Source of the DNA: Mycobacterium sp.
GTDB lineage: Bacteria > Actinomycetota > Actinomycetes > Mycobacteriales > Mycobacteriaceae
Length of the DNA stretch: 64,000 bases
Reading direction: 5' to 3'
Assembly (NCBI GenBank): GCA_025965895.1
Contig: JAOPWC010000096.1
Coordinates: 1-64,000 of the forward strand
Under the pieces are notes generated by a model. That model was not told where the DNA came from. It made no database searches and saw nothing but the letters and a program-made list of their open reading frames with translations. Of this stretch, positions 19,291 through 27,601 are shown piece by piece; the stretch's first letter is position 1, and each line of letters begins with the position of its first letter. The translations under genes and the position numbers were made by a program.

Positions 19291-20025
19291 GTGACCGACC
19301 AACCGCACAGCCCAGACCTGCGATTGCCAATGCTCACCGACGAAGTTGACGTTAACGCCGGTGTCGAATGGCGCGCCGACGCGTGCCGCACCGCCGAAAC
19401 CGCCGCATCAGGCGAACGCGATGGCGGGTGGCTGCGGGCGGCTCGCTGGGCCCGCCGGCTGGCGTGGATCAGTCTGGTGTGGATGTGCATCGAGGGTGCT
19501 ATCGGGCTGTGGCAGGGCTTCACGTCCGGGTCGATCTCACTGATCGGCTGGGCACTCGGCAGCGTGGTCGAGGGTCTGGCCAGTGTGATCGTGGTGTGGC
19601 GCTTCACCGGTGCGCGCACCTTGTCCGAGACGGCGGAGCGGCGCGCGCAGCGCGGTGTGGCCGTGTCGTTTTGGTTGATCGCGCCCTACATCGGCGCGCA
19701 GTCGGTGACCGACCTGCTCACCGGCCACCGGGCCGAAGGCAGTCTGATCGGTATCGTGCTGACCGCGGTCGCGCTACTGGAGATGCCGCTGCTGGGCTAT
19801 ACCAAACACAAACTCGGGACGCGGCTACGCTCCGCGGCGACCATCGGGGAGGGCACCCAGAACTACCTGTGCGGTGGGCAGGCTGCGGCGGTGTTGCTCG
19901 TGCTCGCCATCACTCCGTTCTGGTCCGGCGGCTGGTGGCTCGACTCGATCATCGGGCTGGGCATCGCCGCCGTCGCCGTTCGCGAAGGTTTCCAAGCCTG
20001 GCGCGGCGAGGACTGCGGATGTTGA
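19291..20025 (+). CDS. Cation-transporter-like membrane protein
   Basis: A 244-residue integral membrane protein with about five or six helices. Segments such as SISLIGWALGSVVEGLASVIVVWRF and WWLDSIIGLGIAAVAVREG resemble the transmembrane part of cation-diffusion-facilitator proteins, but the cytoplasmic domain is absent and the C-terminus is short and Cys-containing (GEDCGC). GTG 19291 has GAAGGA upstream; the frame extends further but the region before it is not protein-like. Metal specificity is unknown. Confidence 0.7.
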   Translation: MTDQPHSPDLRLPMLTDEVDVNAGVEWRADACRTAETAASGERDGGWLRAARWARRLAWISLVWMCIEGAIGLWQGFTSGSISLIGWALGSVVEGLASVIVVWRFTGARTLSETAERRAQRGVAVSFWLIAPYIGAQSVTDLLTGHRAEGSLIGIVLTAVALLEMPLLGYTKHKLGTRLRSAATIGEGTQNYLCGGQAAAVLLVLAITPFWSGGWWLDSIIGLGIAAVAVREGFQAWRGEDCGC

Positions 20026-20040
20026 CGATCGATACCCCGG

Positions 20041-20160
20041 TCAGCCGCAGCCCATCATGTCCGTGATCCCCGACGCGGCCGGGGACACCAACAAGACGAG
20101 AATCCCAACGAGCCCTACGAGGCTGTCGCGATCATTGCCGCCCACCCGTGACTGTTCCAT
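20041..20160 (-). CDS. 39-residue membrane peptide
   Basis: A short minus-strand frame from ATG 20160 to TGA 20041-20043. It begins MEQSRVGGNDRD, continues into a hydrophobic helix (SLVGLVGILVLLVSPAA) and ends MMGCG. GAGGAG lies upstream at a usable distance of about 11 bp. Composition and the ribosome site argue for a real small membrane protein in the 310-bp gap between two convergent genes. No function can be given. Confidence 0.45.
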   Translation of the reverse strand: MEQSRVGGNDRDSLVGLVGILVLLVSPAASGITDMMGCG

Positions 20161-20275
20161 CGCGATATCAACTCCTCAAGGCTGCATTCCAATCATTGCG
20201 CATCAGTTACGGTGTCGCAGCAAATCCCCCCGCGGGACAGCGGCGACCAAAGGGCTCTTCAGGCGATTTTGACGC

Positions 20276-20309
20276 CTTGGTCGGTGGTAGGTAGAGCACC
20301 GACACCAAG
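20276..20309. terminator. Stem-loop between convergent genes
   Basis: CTTGGTCGGTG and CACCGACACCAAG can pair with a two-base bulge around a 10-base loop. The hairpin lies just beyond the stop of the HET-C-like gene (minus) and downstream of the transporter gene (plus), where a bidirectional terminator would be expected. There is no U tract, which is common for mycobacterial terminators. Confidence 0.4.
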
Positions 20310-20335
20310 TCACTGAAACTTTCCTCACGCCGCCG

Positions 20336-21241
20336 TCAGCCCGGTGGCGCGCCTCCTCGTGGCCCGAGCTGGCTGAGCGGGTTGGTGGTCAACCCCGCGC
20401 AGGGTTCAAATCCGGGTTGGAACAGCTTCTTTGCGACGCATTCCCCGTCGACGCCAGGGTTGTGCGCGTTGACCGTACTCGCGACGAGGCTGCGAACCTG
20501 CCCGTACAGCTCAGTAGTAGCTCTGGTGGCCAGCAGCATCGCGAGGTCGAAATGATTCATGTTCGTGCCGGGAACCGGGACACCACCGCGGCTGGTGGAC
20601 GGCCCGTCCTTGTTCAAGGCCAGGTGGCACTCCTCAAAACCGGGCGGTGGACCTCCTGGCGGGCAGCCGGTAAGACCGTAGATCAGTTTGAAGAATCCGG
20701 TGTGCAGTCCTCCGGGAAGGGCTGCTGGGTTGCATGTGGGGAACAGCGGGGGACCGGGCTGCTCTGGCTGGCCCGCGGCGCTGTTCAGCTCGACCCAGTT
20801 GGAGTGGGCGTAGAAGTCGGCGAGTGCGTGAGCCAGGCCACCGAACGCGCTGCGGGCCCCTAGTCCATTCGCCAACACTGTGGAGCCCGGGCCGGCGGGG
20901 CGCGCCCCGCTTAACACGATCGGTATGAAGGTATTCCACGCATCGCGCGCACGGACACAGACATCGGCTGGATTCTTCGCGTTGTCGAAATGTCGGAACT
21001 CGTCGTTCTGAAATAGGTCGCTTCCTACGGCGCCGGCCCCCGGCAGGGGGCCGTTGAGTATTTGGATCATGGCGATGTTGTCGACGCCGTCTGGCGGCAG
21101 CGCATCACGCAAGATGCGCTCGTGGTACTGGGAGTCGAATGCCTGAGCCTTCGGCGCGGGCAAGCCGAAGAATGCGGCAACAGCGGTGGTTGTCACCATC
21201 ACGGCCAGCAGGCCCAAACGCAGTCGGCGGGATAAGGTCAT
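20336..21241 (-). CDS. Secreted HET-C/phospholipase-C-like protein
   Basis: 301 residues from ATG 21241. A signal peptide (RRLRLGLLAVMVTTTAVAAF, cleavage near APKAQA) is followed by DSQYHERILRDAL and, about residue 115, AHALADFYAHSNWVEL. This His/Asp-rich helix is typical of HET-C-like and zinc phospholipase-C-like folds. Several Cys residues (CNPAALPG, GCPPG, EECHL, GECVAKK) suggest disulfides after export. The long upstream extension of the frame is not protein-like. The function is not known; a hydrolase or a surface protein acting on other cells is possible. Confidence 0.7.
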   Translation of the reverse strand: MTLSRRLRLGLLAVMVTTTAVAAFFGLPAPKAQAFDSQYHERILRDALPPDGVDNIAMIQILNGPLPGAGAVGSDLFQNDEFRHFDNAKNPADVCVRARDAWNTFIPIVLSGARPAGPGSTVLANGLGARSAFGGLAHALADFYAHSNWVELNSAAGQPEQPGPPLFPTCNPAALPGGLHTGFFKLIYGLTGCPPGGPPPGFEECHLALNKDGPSTSRGGVPVPGTNMNHFDLAMLLATRATTELYGQVRSLVASTVNAHNPGVDGECVAKKLFQPGFEPCAGLTTNPLSQLGPRGGAPPG

Positions 21242-21389
21242 GAGAATTCCGCACCGGTGAGGACACCTTCGCCCACGCTGACACAGGGGGATTCGGTCCA
21301 CACGTCGGATAATCGCGCGTAGCGTCCCGCTCATTACACCCCGACCCCGGGTGATGCGCGTACGGCGACCGGTACGGCAACCGGGGCGC

Positions 21390-21399
21390 ACCACGTGGT
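21390..21399. promoter_or_regulatory. ACCACGTGGT palindrome
   Basis: A perfect 10-bp palindrome in the 289-bp divergent region between the HET-C-like gene and the DUF1707 gene. It could be a regulator half-pair, but a palindrome of this length is not rare in GC-rich DNA and no second copy was seen nearby. Confidence 0.2.
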
Positions 21400-21530
21400 C
21401 GTGTCTTGAGTGCGGTGACACGGTGTACGGGCACAAGGTGAGGGTGCATAACGTTCGGTCATGCCTACCCGACGACTGCCTGACCTGACGCGACAACCGC
21501 CACCCCCGGCGCGGGTAGGTTGGGGATGCC

Positions 21531-22118
21531 ATGACGGGGATCAGTGAGGACTCGGCGGCGCTGCGGATTTCGGACGCGGACCGCAACGGCACGCTGCGCC
21601 GGCTGCACAACGCCGTCGCGCTCGGGCTGATCGACATCGACGAGTTCGAGGAACGCTCGGCGCGGGTGTCGCAGGTCCGGACGCGCGCCGACCTGGACGC
21701 ACTCGTCGGAGACCTGCCCGGTCCCGGCGCGATCGCCACGTCGGCGGCCGACCGCGTCCAGTTACGCGGCTGGCTGGGGTCGCTGAAGCGCTCCGGCGAG
21801 TGGATGGTCCCGACCCGGCTGGCGCTGGTGCGACGGTTCGGGTCGGTCGAGCTCGACCTCGTCGACGCACGCTTCGCCGGGCCGGTCGTGGTGATCGAAC
21901 TCGACATGTTCCGCGGCTCCGTGGACATCCGGCTGCCCGACCGCGCCAGCGCCTCGGTGGACGACGTGGAAGTGTTCGGCGGCAGCGCCACCGACCTTCG
22001 CAAGAACGCCTCCGCCGAGGGCACGCCGCACGTGGTGCTGACCGGGCGGATGGTGCTGGGCTCGGTGAAGATCCGGGGGCCCCGCCGCCAGCGGTTCTGG
22101 CGCGCGAAATTCAACTAG
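21531..22118 (+). CDS. DUF1707 SHOCT-like protein
   Basis: 195 residues. The N-terminal 55 residues are the DUF1707 helix pair: RISDADRNGTLRRLHNAVAL, then IDIDEFEERSARVSQVRTRADLD. The rest is a cell-wall-active-antibiotic-response-like beta domain (VELDLVDARF, VVVIELDMFRGSVDIRLP). It sits directly before mapB, as a homologue does in M. tuberculosis. The protein is cytosolic or membrane-associated; its role is unknown. Confidence 0.85.
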   Translation: MTGISEDSAALRISDADRNGTLRRLHNAVALGLIDIDEFEERSARVSQVRTRADLDALVGDLPGPGAIATSAADRVQLRGWLGSLKRSGEWMVPTRLALVRRFGSVELDLVDARFAGPVVVIELDMFRGSVDIRLPDRASASVDDVEVFGGSATDLRKNASAEGTPHVVLTGRMVLGSVKIRGPRRQRFWRAKFN

Positions 22119-22127
22119 GCTGGCTAT

Positions 22128-22985
22128 ATGACTGTTCGTTCCGCGCTGCGCTCCGGCGTGCTGTCGCCGACGCGTCCGGTACCCACGTCGGTCGCGCGCC
22201 CCGAGTACGTCGGCAAGCCGACGGCCCGCGAGGGCAGCGAGCCGTGGGTGCAGAGCCCCGAAGTGATCGAGAAGATGCGCCTGGCCGGCCGCATCGCCGC
22301 AGGCGCGCTGGCGGAAGCCGGAAAGGCCGTGGCGCCCGGCGTCACCACCGATGAGCTGGACCGCATCGCCCACGACTACATGGTCGACCACGGCGCCTAC
22401 CCCTCGACGCTGGGCTACAAGGGTTTTCCGAAATCCTGCTGCACCTCGCTGAACGAGATCATCTGCCACGGAATCCCGGATTCCACCGTGGTGGAGGACG
22501 GCGACATCGTCAACATCGACGTCACCGCCTACATCGACGGAGTCCACGGCGACACCGACGCGACGTTCCTGGCGGGCAACGTCTTGGAGGAACACCGGCT
22601 GCTCGTCGAACGCACCCACGAAGCGATGATGCGCGCGATCAGGGCCGTCAAACCCGGCCGCTCGCTGTCGGTGATCGGCAGGGTCATCGAGTCGTACGCA
22701 AACCGGTTCGGCTACAACGTGGTTCGCGACTTCACCGGCCACGGCGTCGGCACCACCTTCCACAACGGGCTGGTGGTGCTGCACTACGACCAGCCCGCTG
22801 TCACGACAATCATCGAGCCCGGCATGACGTTCACCATCGAGCCGATGATCAACCTCGGCTCGCTGGACTACGAGATCTGGGATGACGGCTGGACCGTCGC
22901 CACCAAGGACCGCAAGTGGACCGCTCAGTTCGAGCACACGCTGGTGGTCACCGACGCAGGCGCCGAGATCCTGACGCTGCCGTGA
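22128..22985 (+). CDS. mapB: Methionine aminopeptidase, type I
   Basis: Removes the initiator methionine. 285 residues with the N-terminal extension found in mycobacterial MapB. Metal ligands can be seen in [20 protein letters not shown] (two Asp), [11 protein letters not shown] (His), FTIEPMIN (Glu) and [11 protein letters not shown] (Glu). ATG 22128 follows the DUF1707 gene by 9 bp. Confidence 0.96.
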   Translation: MTVRSALRSGVLSPTRPVPTSVARPEYVGKPTAREGSEPWVQSPEVIEKMRLAGRIAAGALAEAGKAVAPGVTTDELDRIAHDYMVDHGAYPSTLGYKGFPKSCCTSLNEIICHGIPDSTVVEDGDIVNIDVTAYIDGVHGDTDATFLAGNVLEEHRLLVERTHEAMMRAIRAVKPGRSLSVIGRVIESYANRFGYNVVRDFTGHGVGTTFHNGLVVLHYDQPAVTTIIEPGMTFTIEPMINLGSLDYEIWDDGWTVATKDRKWTAQFEHTLVVTDAGAEILTLP

Positions 22986-23010
22986 GCCGGCCGGCGCTGG
23001 CCGTGGCGAA

Positions 23011-24498
23011 TTGAGCGGCGCGCTGCTGGTCGCCGGCACCAGCTCCGACGCCGGCAAGTCGATCGTGGTCGCAGGGCTGTGCCGTCTGCTGGCCCGCAAG
23101 GGTGTGCGGGTGGCGCCGTTCAAGGCGCAGAACATGTCCAACAACTCGGCGGTCACCGTCGACGGCGGCGAGATCGGCCGGGCGCAGGCGATGCAGGCCC
23201 GCGCTGCCGGGCTGGCGCCCAGCATCCGATTCAATCCGGTATTGCTCAAGCCCGGCAGCGACCGTTGCTCGCAGCTGGTGGTTCGCGGCCGCGTCGCCGG
23301 CGCCGTGTCGGCGGCCGACTACGTCGCGCACCGGGACCGGCTCGCCGCGCTGGTGGCCGCTGACCTGGCGTCGCTGCGCGCCGAGTTCGACGCGGTGATC
23401 TGCGAGGGCGCCGGCTCTCCGGCCGAGATCAACCTTCGTGCAACGGATCTCGCAAATATGGCGCTGGCCCGTGCTGCCCAGCTGCCCGTCGTGCTGGTCG
23501 GCGACATCGACCGCGGCGGCCTGCTCGCTCACCTGTTCGGCACGCTTGCGGTGCTCGCGCCCGCAGACCAGGCGCTGATCGCCGGCTTCATCGTGAACAA
23601 GTTCCGCGGCGACCCGGCCCTGCTGGCCCCCGGCCTCGACCAGCTGCGCGCCCTCACGGGCCGCCCCACCTACGGCGTGCTGCCCTACGCCGACGAACTG
23701 TGGCTCGACACCGAGGATTCGGTGTCCGTCGTGGCGCACCGGGTCGTCGGCACACCGCAGCCGCCGCGGGGCGACGACTGGTTACGGGTCGCCGCGATCC
23801 GGCTGCCCCGGATCTCCAACTCCACGGATGTCGAGGCGCTGGCATGCGAACCCGGTGTGCTGGTGCGCTGGATCGCCGACCCCGCGGACCTCGCCGACAC
23901 CGACGTCGTCGTCATCCCCGGCAGCAAGGCGACCGTGGCCGACCTGACCTGGCTGCGCGCCCGAGGGCTCGCCGACGCCATCGTCGCGCACGCCCGTTCG
24001 GGCCGTGCGGTGCTCGGAATCTGCGGCGGTTTCCAGATGCTGTGCCGGCGCATCGACGACGCGGTGGAGTCCGGGGCCGCCGATGTCGCCGGGCTGGGCC
24101 TGCTCGACGCCGACATCGTGTTCGCACCCGCCAAGACACTGCGCATCTGGGAGAGGCCGTTGTCTGGCTACGAGATCCACCACGGCAGGCTGGGCCGCTG
24201 CACCGAGCGCAACTGGGCGGACGTTGGCATCGCGCGGGATGCGGTGTACGGGACGCATTGGCACGGGCTGCTGGACAACGACGCGTTCCGTCGCCGGTGG
24301 CTGACCGACGCGGCGGCCGCTGCCGGCCGGCAGCGGTTCGTCGTCGCGGAGGACGTGGACGTCTCCGCCGTGCGCGATGCCCAGCTCGACCTGATGGCCG
24401 ACCTGCTGACGGCTCACCTGGACCTCGACGCGATCTGCGGGCTACTGGAAATCGGGCCGCCCGCGCGCCCGACCGTGGTCACCGCCTTGCGTGAGTAG
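23011..24498 (+). CDS. cobQ: Adenosylcobyric acid synthase
   Basis: Amidates four side chains of adenosylcobyrinic diamide in late B12 synthesis. 495 residues. The N-terminal ATP-binding domain begins [13 protein letters not shown] and contains [12 protein letters not shown] and [12 protein letters not shown]. The C-terminal class I amidotransferase-like domain has [12 protein letters not shown] (Cys) and [12 protein letters not shown] (His). The start is TTG 23011, since the conserved protein begins MSGALLVAG and no ATG/GTG fits. The chelatase-like gene at 62486 is also linked to cobalamin in mycobacteria. Confidence 0.94.
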   Translation: MSGALLVAGTSSDAGKSIVVAGLCRLLARKGVRVAPFKAQNMSNNSAVTVDGGEIGRAQAMQARAAGLAPSIRFNPVLLKPGSDRCSQLVVRGRVAGAVSAADYVAHRDRLAALVAADLASLRAEFDAVICEGAGSPAEINLRATDLANMALARAAQLPVVLVGDIDRGGLLAHLFGTLAVLAPADQALIAGFIVNKFRGDPALLAPGLDQLRALTGRPTYGVLPYADELWLDTEDSVSVVAHRVVGTPQPPRGDDWLRVAAIRLPRISNSTDVEALACEPGVLVRWIADPADLADTDVVVIPGSKATVADLTWLRARGLADAIVAHARSGRAVLGICGGFQMLCRRIDDAVESGAADVAGLGLLDADIVFAPAKTLRIWERPLSGYEIHHGRLGRCTERNWADVGIARDAVYGTHWHGLLDNDAFRRRWLTDAAAAAGRQRFVVAEDVDVSAVRDAQLDLMADLLTAHLDLDAICGLLEIGPPARPTVVTALRE

Positions 24499-24508
24499 CC
24501 TGAGGGGC

Positions 24509-25195
24509 ATGACGTGTCGGCGTGTCGCGACGTGTGCTGGGGTAGCCGTGGCCGCCGTCGGGCTGCTGACCGGATGCTCGACCCTGATCAGCGGGGCGCC
24601 CACCTGGCCGGGCGCGAAGCTGGAAAAGGTGGTGCTCAAGACCGGTGACTTCCCGCCCGGCGTCGACTACAGCCGCATCATGGACCAGCCAGGACAGCCC
24701 GACAACGCCGGCGGCCCGTCGACGATGCTGTCCAAGCCGGAAGGCTGCTCGAACGGCCTGACCGACGTCATTGCGGCAACCGCCGAACGCGGACCCGGCA
24801 GCGGGGCCAAGTACAGCGTCTCCTACGGCGGCGCACGCATCGTGATGACCGTGTTGTCGTGGAAGCTCGATCTCGACCGGCTCGCCGCGACAGCCAGCCG
24901 CTGCGAGCATTTCGACGCGTTCTTCGACCCCCAATCGGAGCGCATCCCGATCACCACGACGAAGATCGCCCCGTCCCGCCCAGGCGAGCTGGCGTACCAA
25001 CAGACGATGCGGCTGCACGGCTTCGAAGACAGCGTGTTCATGTCGTTCGAAAACGTCGACCGAATGGCCGTGTTCGGAATCGCGTTCCCGACTGGGCAAT
25101 TCGGCGCGCAACAACCCGACGCGCCGAAAGCGACGCTACCGCAGACGTTCCTCGATGTCGTCACCAAGCAGGCCGACCGGATTCAGGCAAGCTGA
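24509..25195 (+). CDS. Putative lipoprotein
   Basis: 228 residues. A lipoprotein signal peptide ends at C23 (VGLLTGC). The mature part is a compact alpha/beta domain with LEKVVLKTGDFPPGVDY, a Cys near residue 80 (KPEGCSNGL) and another near 130 (ASRCEHFDAF), probably a disulfide, as in mycobacterial DUF5642-like lipoproteins. ATG 24509 is chosen over GTG 24491, which overlaps cobQ. Role unknown; exported to the outer face of the membrane. Confidence 0.75.
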   Translation: MTCRRVATCAGVAVAAVGLLTGCSTLISGAPTWPGAKLEKVVLKTGDFPPGVDYSRIMDQPGQPDNAGGPSTMLSKPEGCSNGLTDVIAATAERGPGSGAKYSVSYGGARIVMTVLSWKLDLDRLAATASRCEHFDAFFDPQSERIPITTTKIAPSRPGELAYQQTMRLHGFEDSVFMSFENVDRMAVFGIAFPTGQFGAQQPDAPKATLPQTFLDVVTKQADRIQAS

Positions 25196-25259
25196 CAGAC
25201 GGCTGCAAGACGATCAAATCCGGCCCGCGAGAGGGCATTGAGCAGGTAGCGTGCGTGCA

Positions 25260-25823
25260 ATGCCTTCGACGATGGTCACCGTCGACGGGTTTCCGGTAGC
25301 GGTCAGTGTGGCAGGTCCCGACAAGGGGCCGGTCGTTGTCGTGCTGGGCGCTGCGCATCACGCGCCCGCCGCCTACGATCCTGTGTGCCAGCGCCTGCAC
25401 ACCGCGCAATTGCGCACCGTGGTGATCGCACCCGACCGGCGCCTGACCGCGAAGTCAGTGGTCGGGATCGTCGACTCGCTGGGGGTGCAGTGGGCGGTTC
25501 TCGTCGGTGACCGGGTCGGCGGCGAACTGGCGTGGGAACTGGCGGCGAACAGGCTGGACCGCTTCATCGGGCTGGTGGTGATCGACCGCGGCCATCCGCG
25601 GGTGGCGGACACGACCGGTGTGGTGCGTGACGAGCACTGCCCCCCTGTCGAGATGAACACCACCGCGCTGGTCAGCACCCCGGCCGCGCGGGCCGTCGCC
25701 CGCGCCAGCCAGCGCTACGTCTACGGCGACTTCCGGCTGGTAGAGCTGCTGGGCCGGCGCAACGCCCAGGATTCGACGGCGCAACTGGCCGCCGAGATCG
25801 TGCTGCGGACAAGTAGCTGGTAG
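25260..25823 (+). CDS. Alpha/beta-hydrolase-like protein lacking the nucleophile
   Basis: About 187 residues. The N-terminal half follows the alpha/beta hydrolase pattern (FPVAVSVAGPDKGPVVVVLG, then the strand WAVLVGDRVGGELAWEL). The nucleophile elbow reads GDRVG rather than GxSxG, so the catalytic serine is missing; the protein is also shorter than a full hydrolase. It may be a non-catalytic relative or a decayed gene still open. ATG 25260 or GTG 25251 could start it; the upstream AGCAGG is a weak ribosome site. Confidence 0.6.
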   Translation: MPSTMVTVDGFPVAVSVAGPDKGPVVVVLGAAHHAPAAYDPVCQRLHTAQLRTVVIAPDRRLTAKSVVGIVDSLGVQWAVLVGDRVGGELAWELAANRLDRFIGLVVIDRGHPRVADTTGVVRDEHCPPVEMNTTALVSTPAARAVARASQRYVYGDFRLVELLGRRNAQDSTAQLAAEIVLRTSSW

Positions 25824-25828
25824 ACGCC

Positions 25829-27601
25829 TTACTGCGGCGGCTCTGCGGGGGTCCACGCCTGCGGCAGCCGCGGCTGGCCGGGGAACAGGAAGTCGATGAA
25901 GGCCGCGGCGGTGGGCTGCGGCTCGTGATTCGCCAGGCCCGGGCGCTCGTTGGCCTCCACGAAAACGTATTCGTCGGCCGAGACGTCTGGCACGAGAAGG
26001 TCGATGCCGGTGACGGGGACGCCGATCGCCTCGGCGGCTGCGACGGCTACCCGGCACAGGTCCGGGTTTACCTCGGCGGTCACGTCGTGGATGGTGCCGC
26101 CCTGGTGCAGGTTGGCGGTGCGGCGCACCCGCAGCCGGTGACCTTCCGGCAGCACGTCGTCGAACGACCACCCGGCCTCGCGGATGGTCGCTTCGGTCAC
26201 CGCGTCCATCGGAATCCGGGATTCACCGCCGGTGGCCGCCGCGCGGCGCCTGCTCTGGGCCTCGATCAGCTCCCGCACCGAGTGCTGCCCGGTGCCGACC
26301 ACCTCCGCAGGCATCCGCAGCGCGGCGGCGACCACCTTGCCGTCGATCACCACCAGGCGCAGGTCGTCACCGGCTGCCCGCTGTTCGATCAGCACCTCCG
26401 GGCAGTGCTCCGCGGCGCGGGCCAGCGCGGCGTCGAGGTCGTCGGGCCCGTCGACGCCCACCGTGATTCCTTTGCCCTGCTCGCCCCGGGTCGGCTTGAC
26501 CACCACGTCGCCGACATCGGCCAGGAACGCGTGGTCGCCTTCGTCGAACGTGGCCAGCCGCCCCGGCGGTATCGCGATGCCGGCCTCGGCGACAATGCGC
26601 CGGGTCAGCCGCTTGTCGTCGCAGCGGCTCATCGCGACGGCCGAGGTGAATTCCGACAGCGACTCGCGGGCGATCACGGTGCGGCCACCGTAGGTCAGGC
26701 GCATCTCACCGGTCTCGGCGTCGAGAACTTCGACCTGGATGCCCCGGCGCAGCGCTTCGTCGGCGATGATCCGGGCGTACGGGTTGAGGTCGTCGATCGT
26801 TTCCGGCGGCCCCGCGGTGAACAGCGGCTCGTTGATCGCGTTCTTGCGCTTGATCGCCAGCACCGGGACGCGACGGAAGCCCAACTTCTCGTAAAGGCCG
26901 ATGGCCGCCGCGTTGTCGTGCGCGACCGACAGGTCCATGTACGCGCGGCCCCGCGCCCGGTAGTGCTCGGCCAGCGCCCTGGTGAGCGCCTCGCCGACGC
27001 CGGGCAGTCCGGCAGACGGGTCGACGGCGAGCGACCACAGGCTCGAGCCGTGCTCGGGGTCGGAGAACAGCCGCTCGTGGTCGACGCCGGTCACCGTGCC
27101 GATGACGGCCCCGTCGTGGTCGCGCACCGCGACCCGGTACGTCACGGCCTCGGCATTGCGGTGGTTGTCCCAGATCACGTCGACGGGCGCGGGCACCATC
27201 GCGCAACGAACGTAGACACGATTCATCGCATCGGCGTCGGCCTGGCCCTCCAGTGCCCGCACGGTGATGCCGACAGGGGCGGCGTCGATGGATTCGTCGC
27301 CGGAGAACCGCAGCCGGTAGGTGTGGCTGGGGTCGATGAACAGCTCGCTCGGCGACCGGGCGACCACGACGTGGGATTCGCGGGCGTAGATGCAGATGTC
27401 GCGACGTCCGGGGCCTTCCCGCCGCAGCACCTCGGCCAGTTTCTCCGGATCGGCGAAGGTCTGCCCGAAGATCAACCGGCCCCAGCCCAGGTCGAGGACC
27501 ACGTCCTCGGCCATCGCGTCGATCAGATGCGGCGGCGACGCGTCATGCAGGCCGAGGGTGATCGCCTCCGGATGGTCCTCGCCCGGGTCGAGGGCAGTCA
27601 T
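25829..27601 (-). CDS. N-acetylglutaminylglutamine synthetase (GNAT plus ATP-grasp)
   Basis: 590 residues. The N-terminal region ends in a GNAT acetyltransferase domain (about 100-275; SLAVDPSAGLPGVGEALTRA, then DLSVAHDNAAAIGLYEKLGF). The C-terminal half is an ATP-grasp ligase (about 330-585; VVKPTRGEQGKGITVGV, EVLIEQRAAGDDLRLVV, VFVEANERPGL). This fusion is the known synthetase that acetylates glutamine and joins two glutamines in the osmolyte NAGGN pathway of Sinorhizobium and Pseudomonas. ATG 27601 overlaps the stop of the amidotransferase gene (ATGA), so the two are co-translated. The substrate is assigned by family and context. Confidence 0.88.
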   Translation of the reverse strand: MTALDPGEDHPEAITLGLHDASPPHLIDAMAEDVVLDLGWGRLIFGQTFADPEKLAEVLRREGPGRRDICIYARESHVVVARSPSELFIDPSHTYRLRFSGDESIDAAPVGITVRALEGQADADAMNRVYVRCAMVPAPVDVIWDNHRNAEAVTYRVAVRDHDGAVIGTVTGVDHERLFSDPEHGSSLWSLAVDPSAGLPGVGEALTRALAEHYRARGRAYMDLSVAHDNAAAIGLYEKLGFRRVPVLAIKRKNAINEPLFTAGPPETIDDLNPYARIIADEALRRGIQVEVLDAETGEMRLTYGGRTVIARESLSEFTSAVAMSRCDDKRLTRRIVAEAGIAIPPGRLATFDEGDHAFLADVGDVVVKPTRGEQGKGITVGVDGPDDLDAALARAAEHCPEVLIEQRAAGDDLRLVVIDGKVVAAALRMPAEVVGTGQHSVRELIEAQSRRRAAATGGESRIPMDAVTEATIREAGWSFDDVLPEGHRLRVRRTANLHQGGTIHDVTAEVNPDLCRVAVAAAEAIGVPVTGIDLLVPDVSADEYVFVEANERPGLANHEPQPTAAAFIDFLFPGQPRLPQAWTPAEPPQ

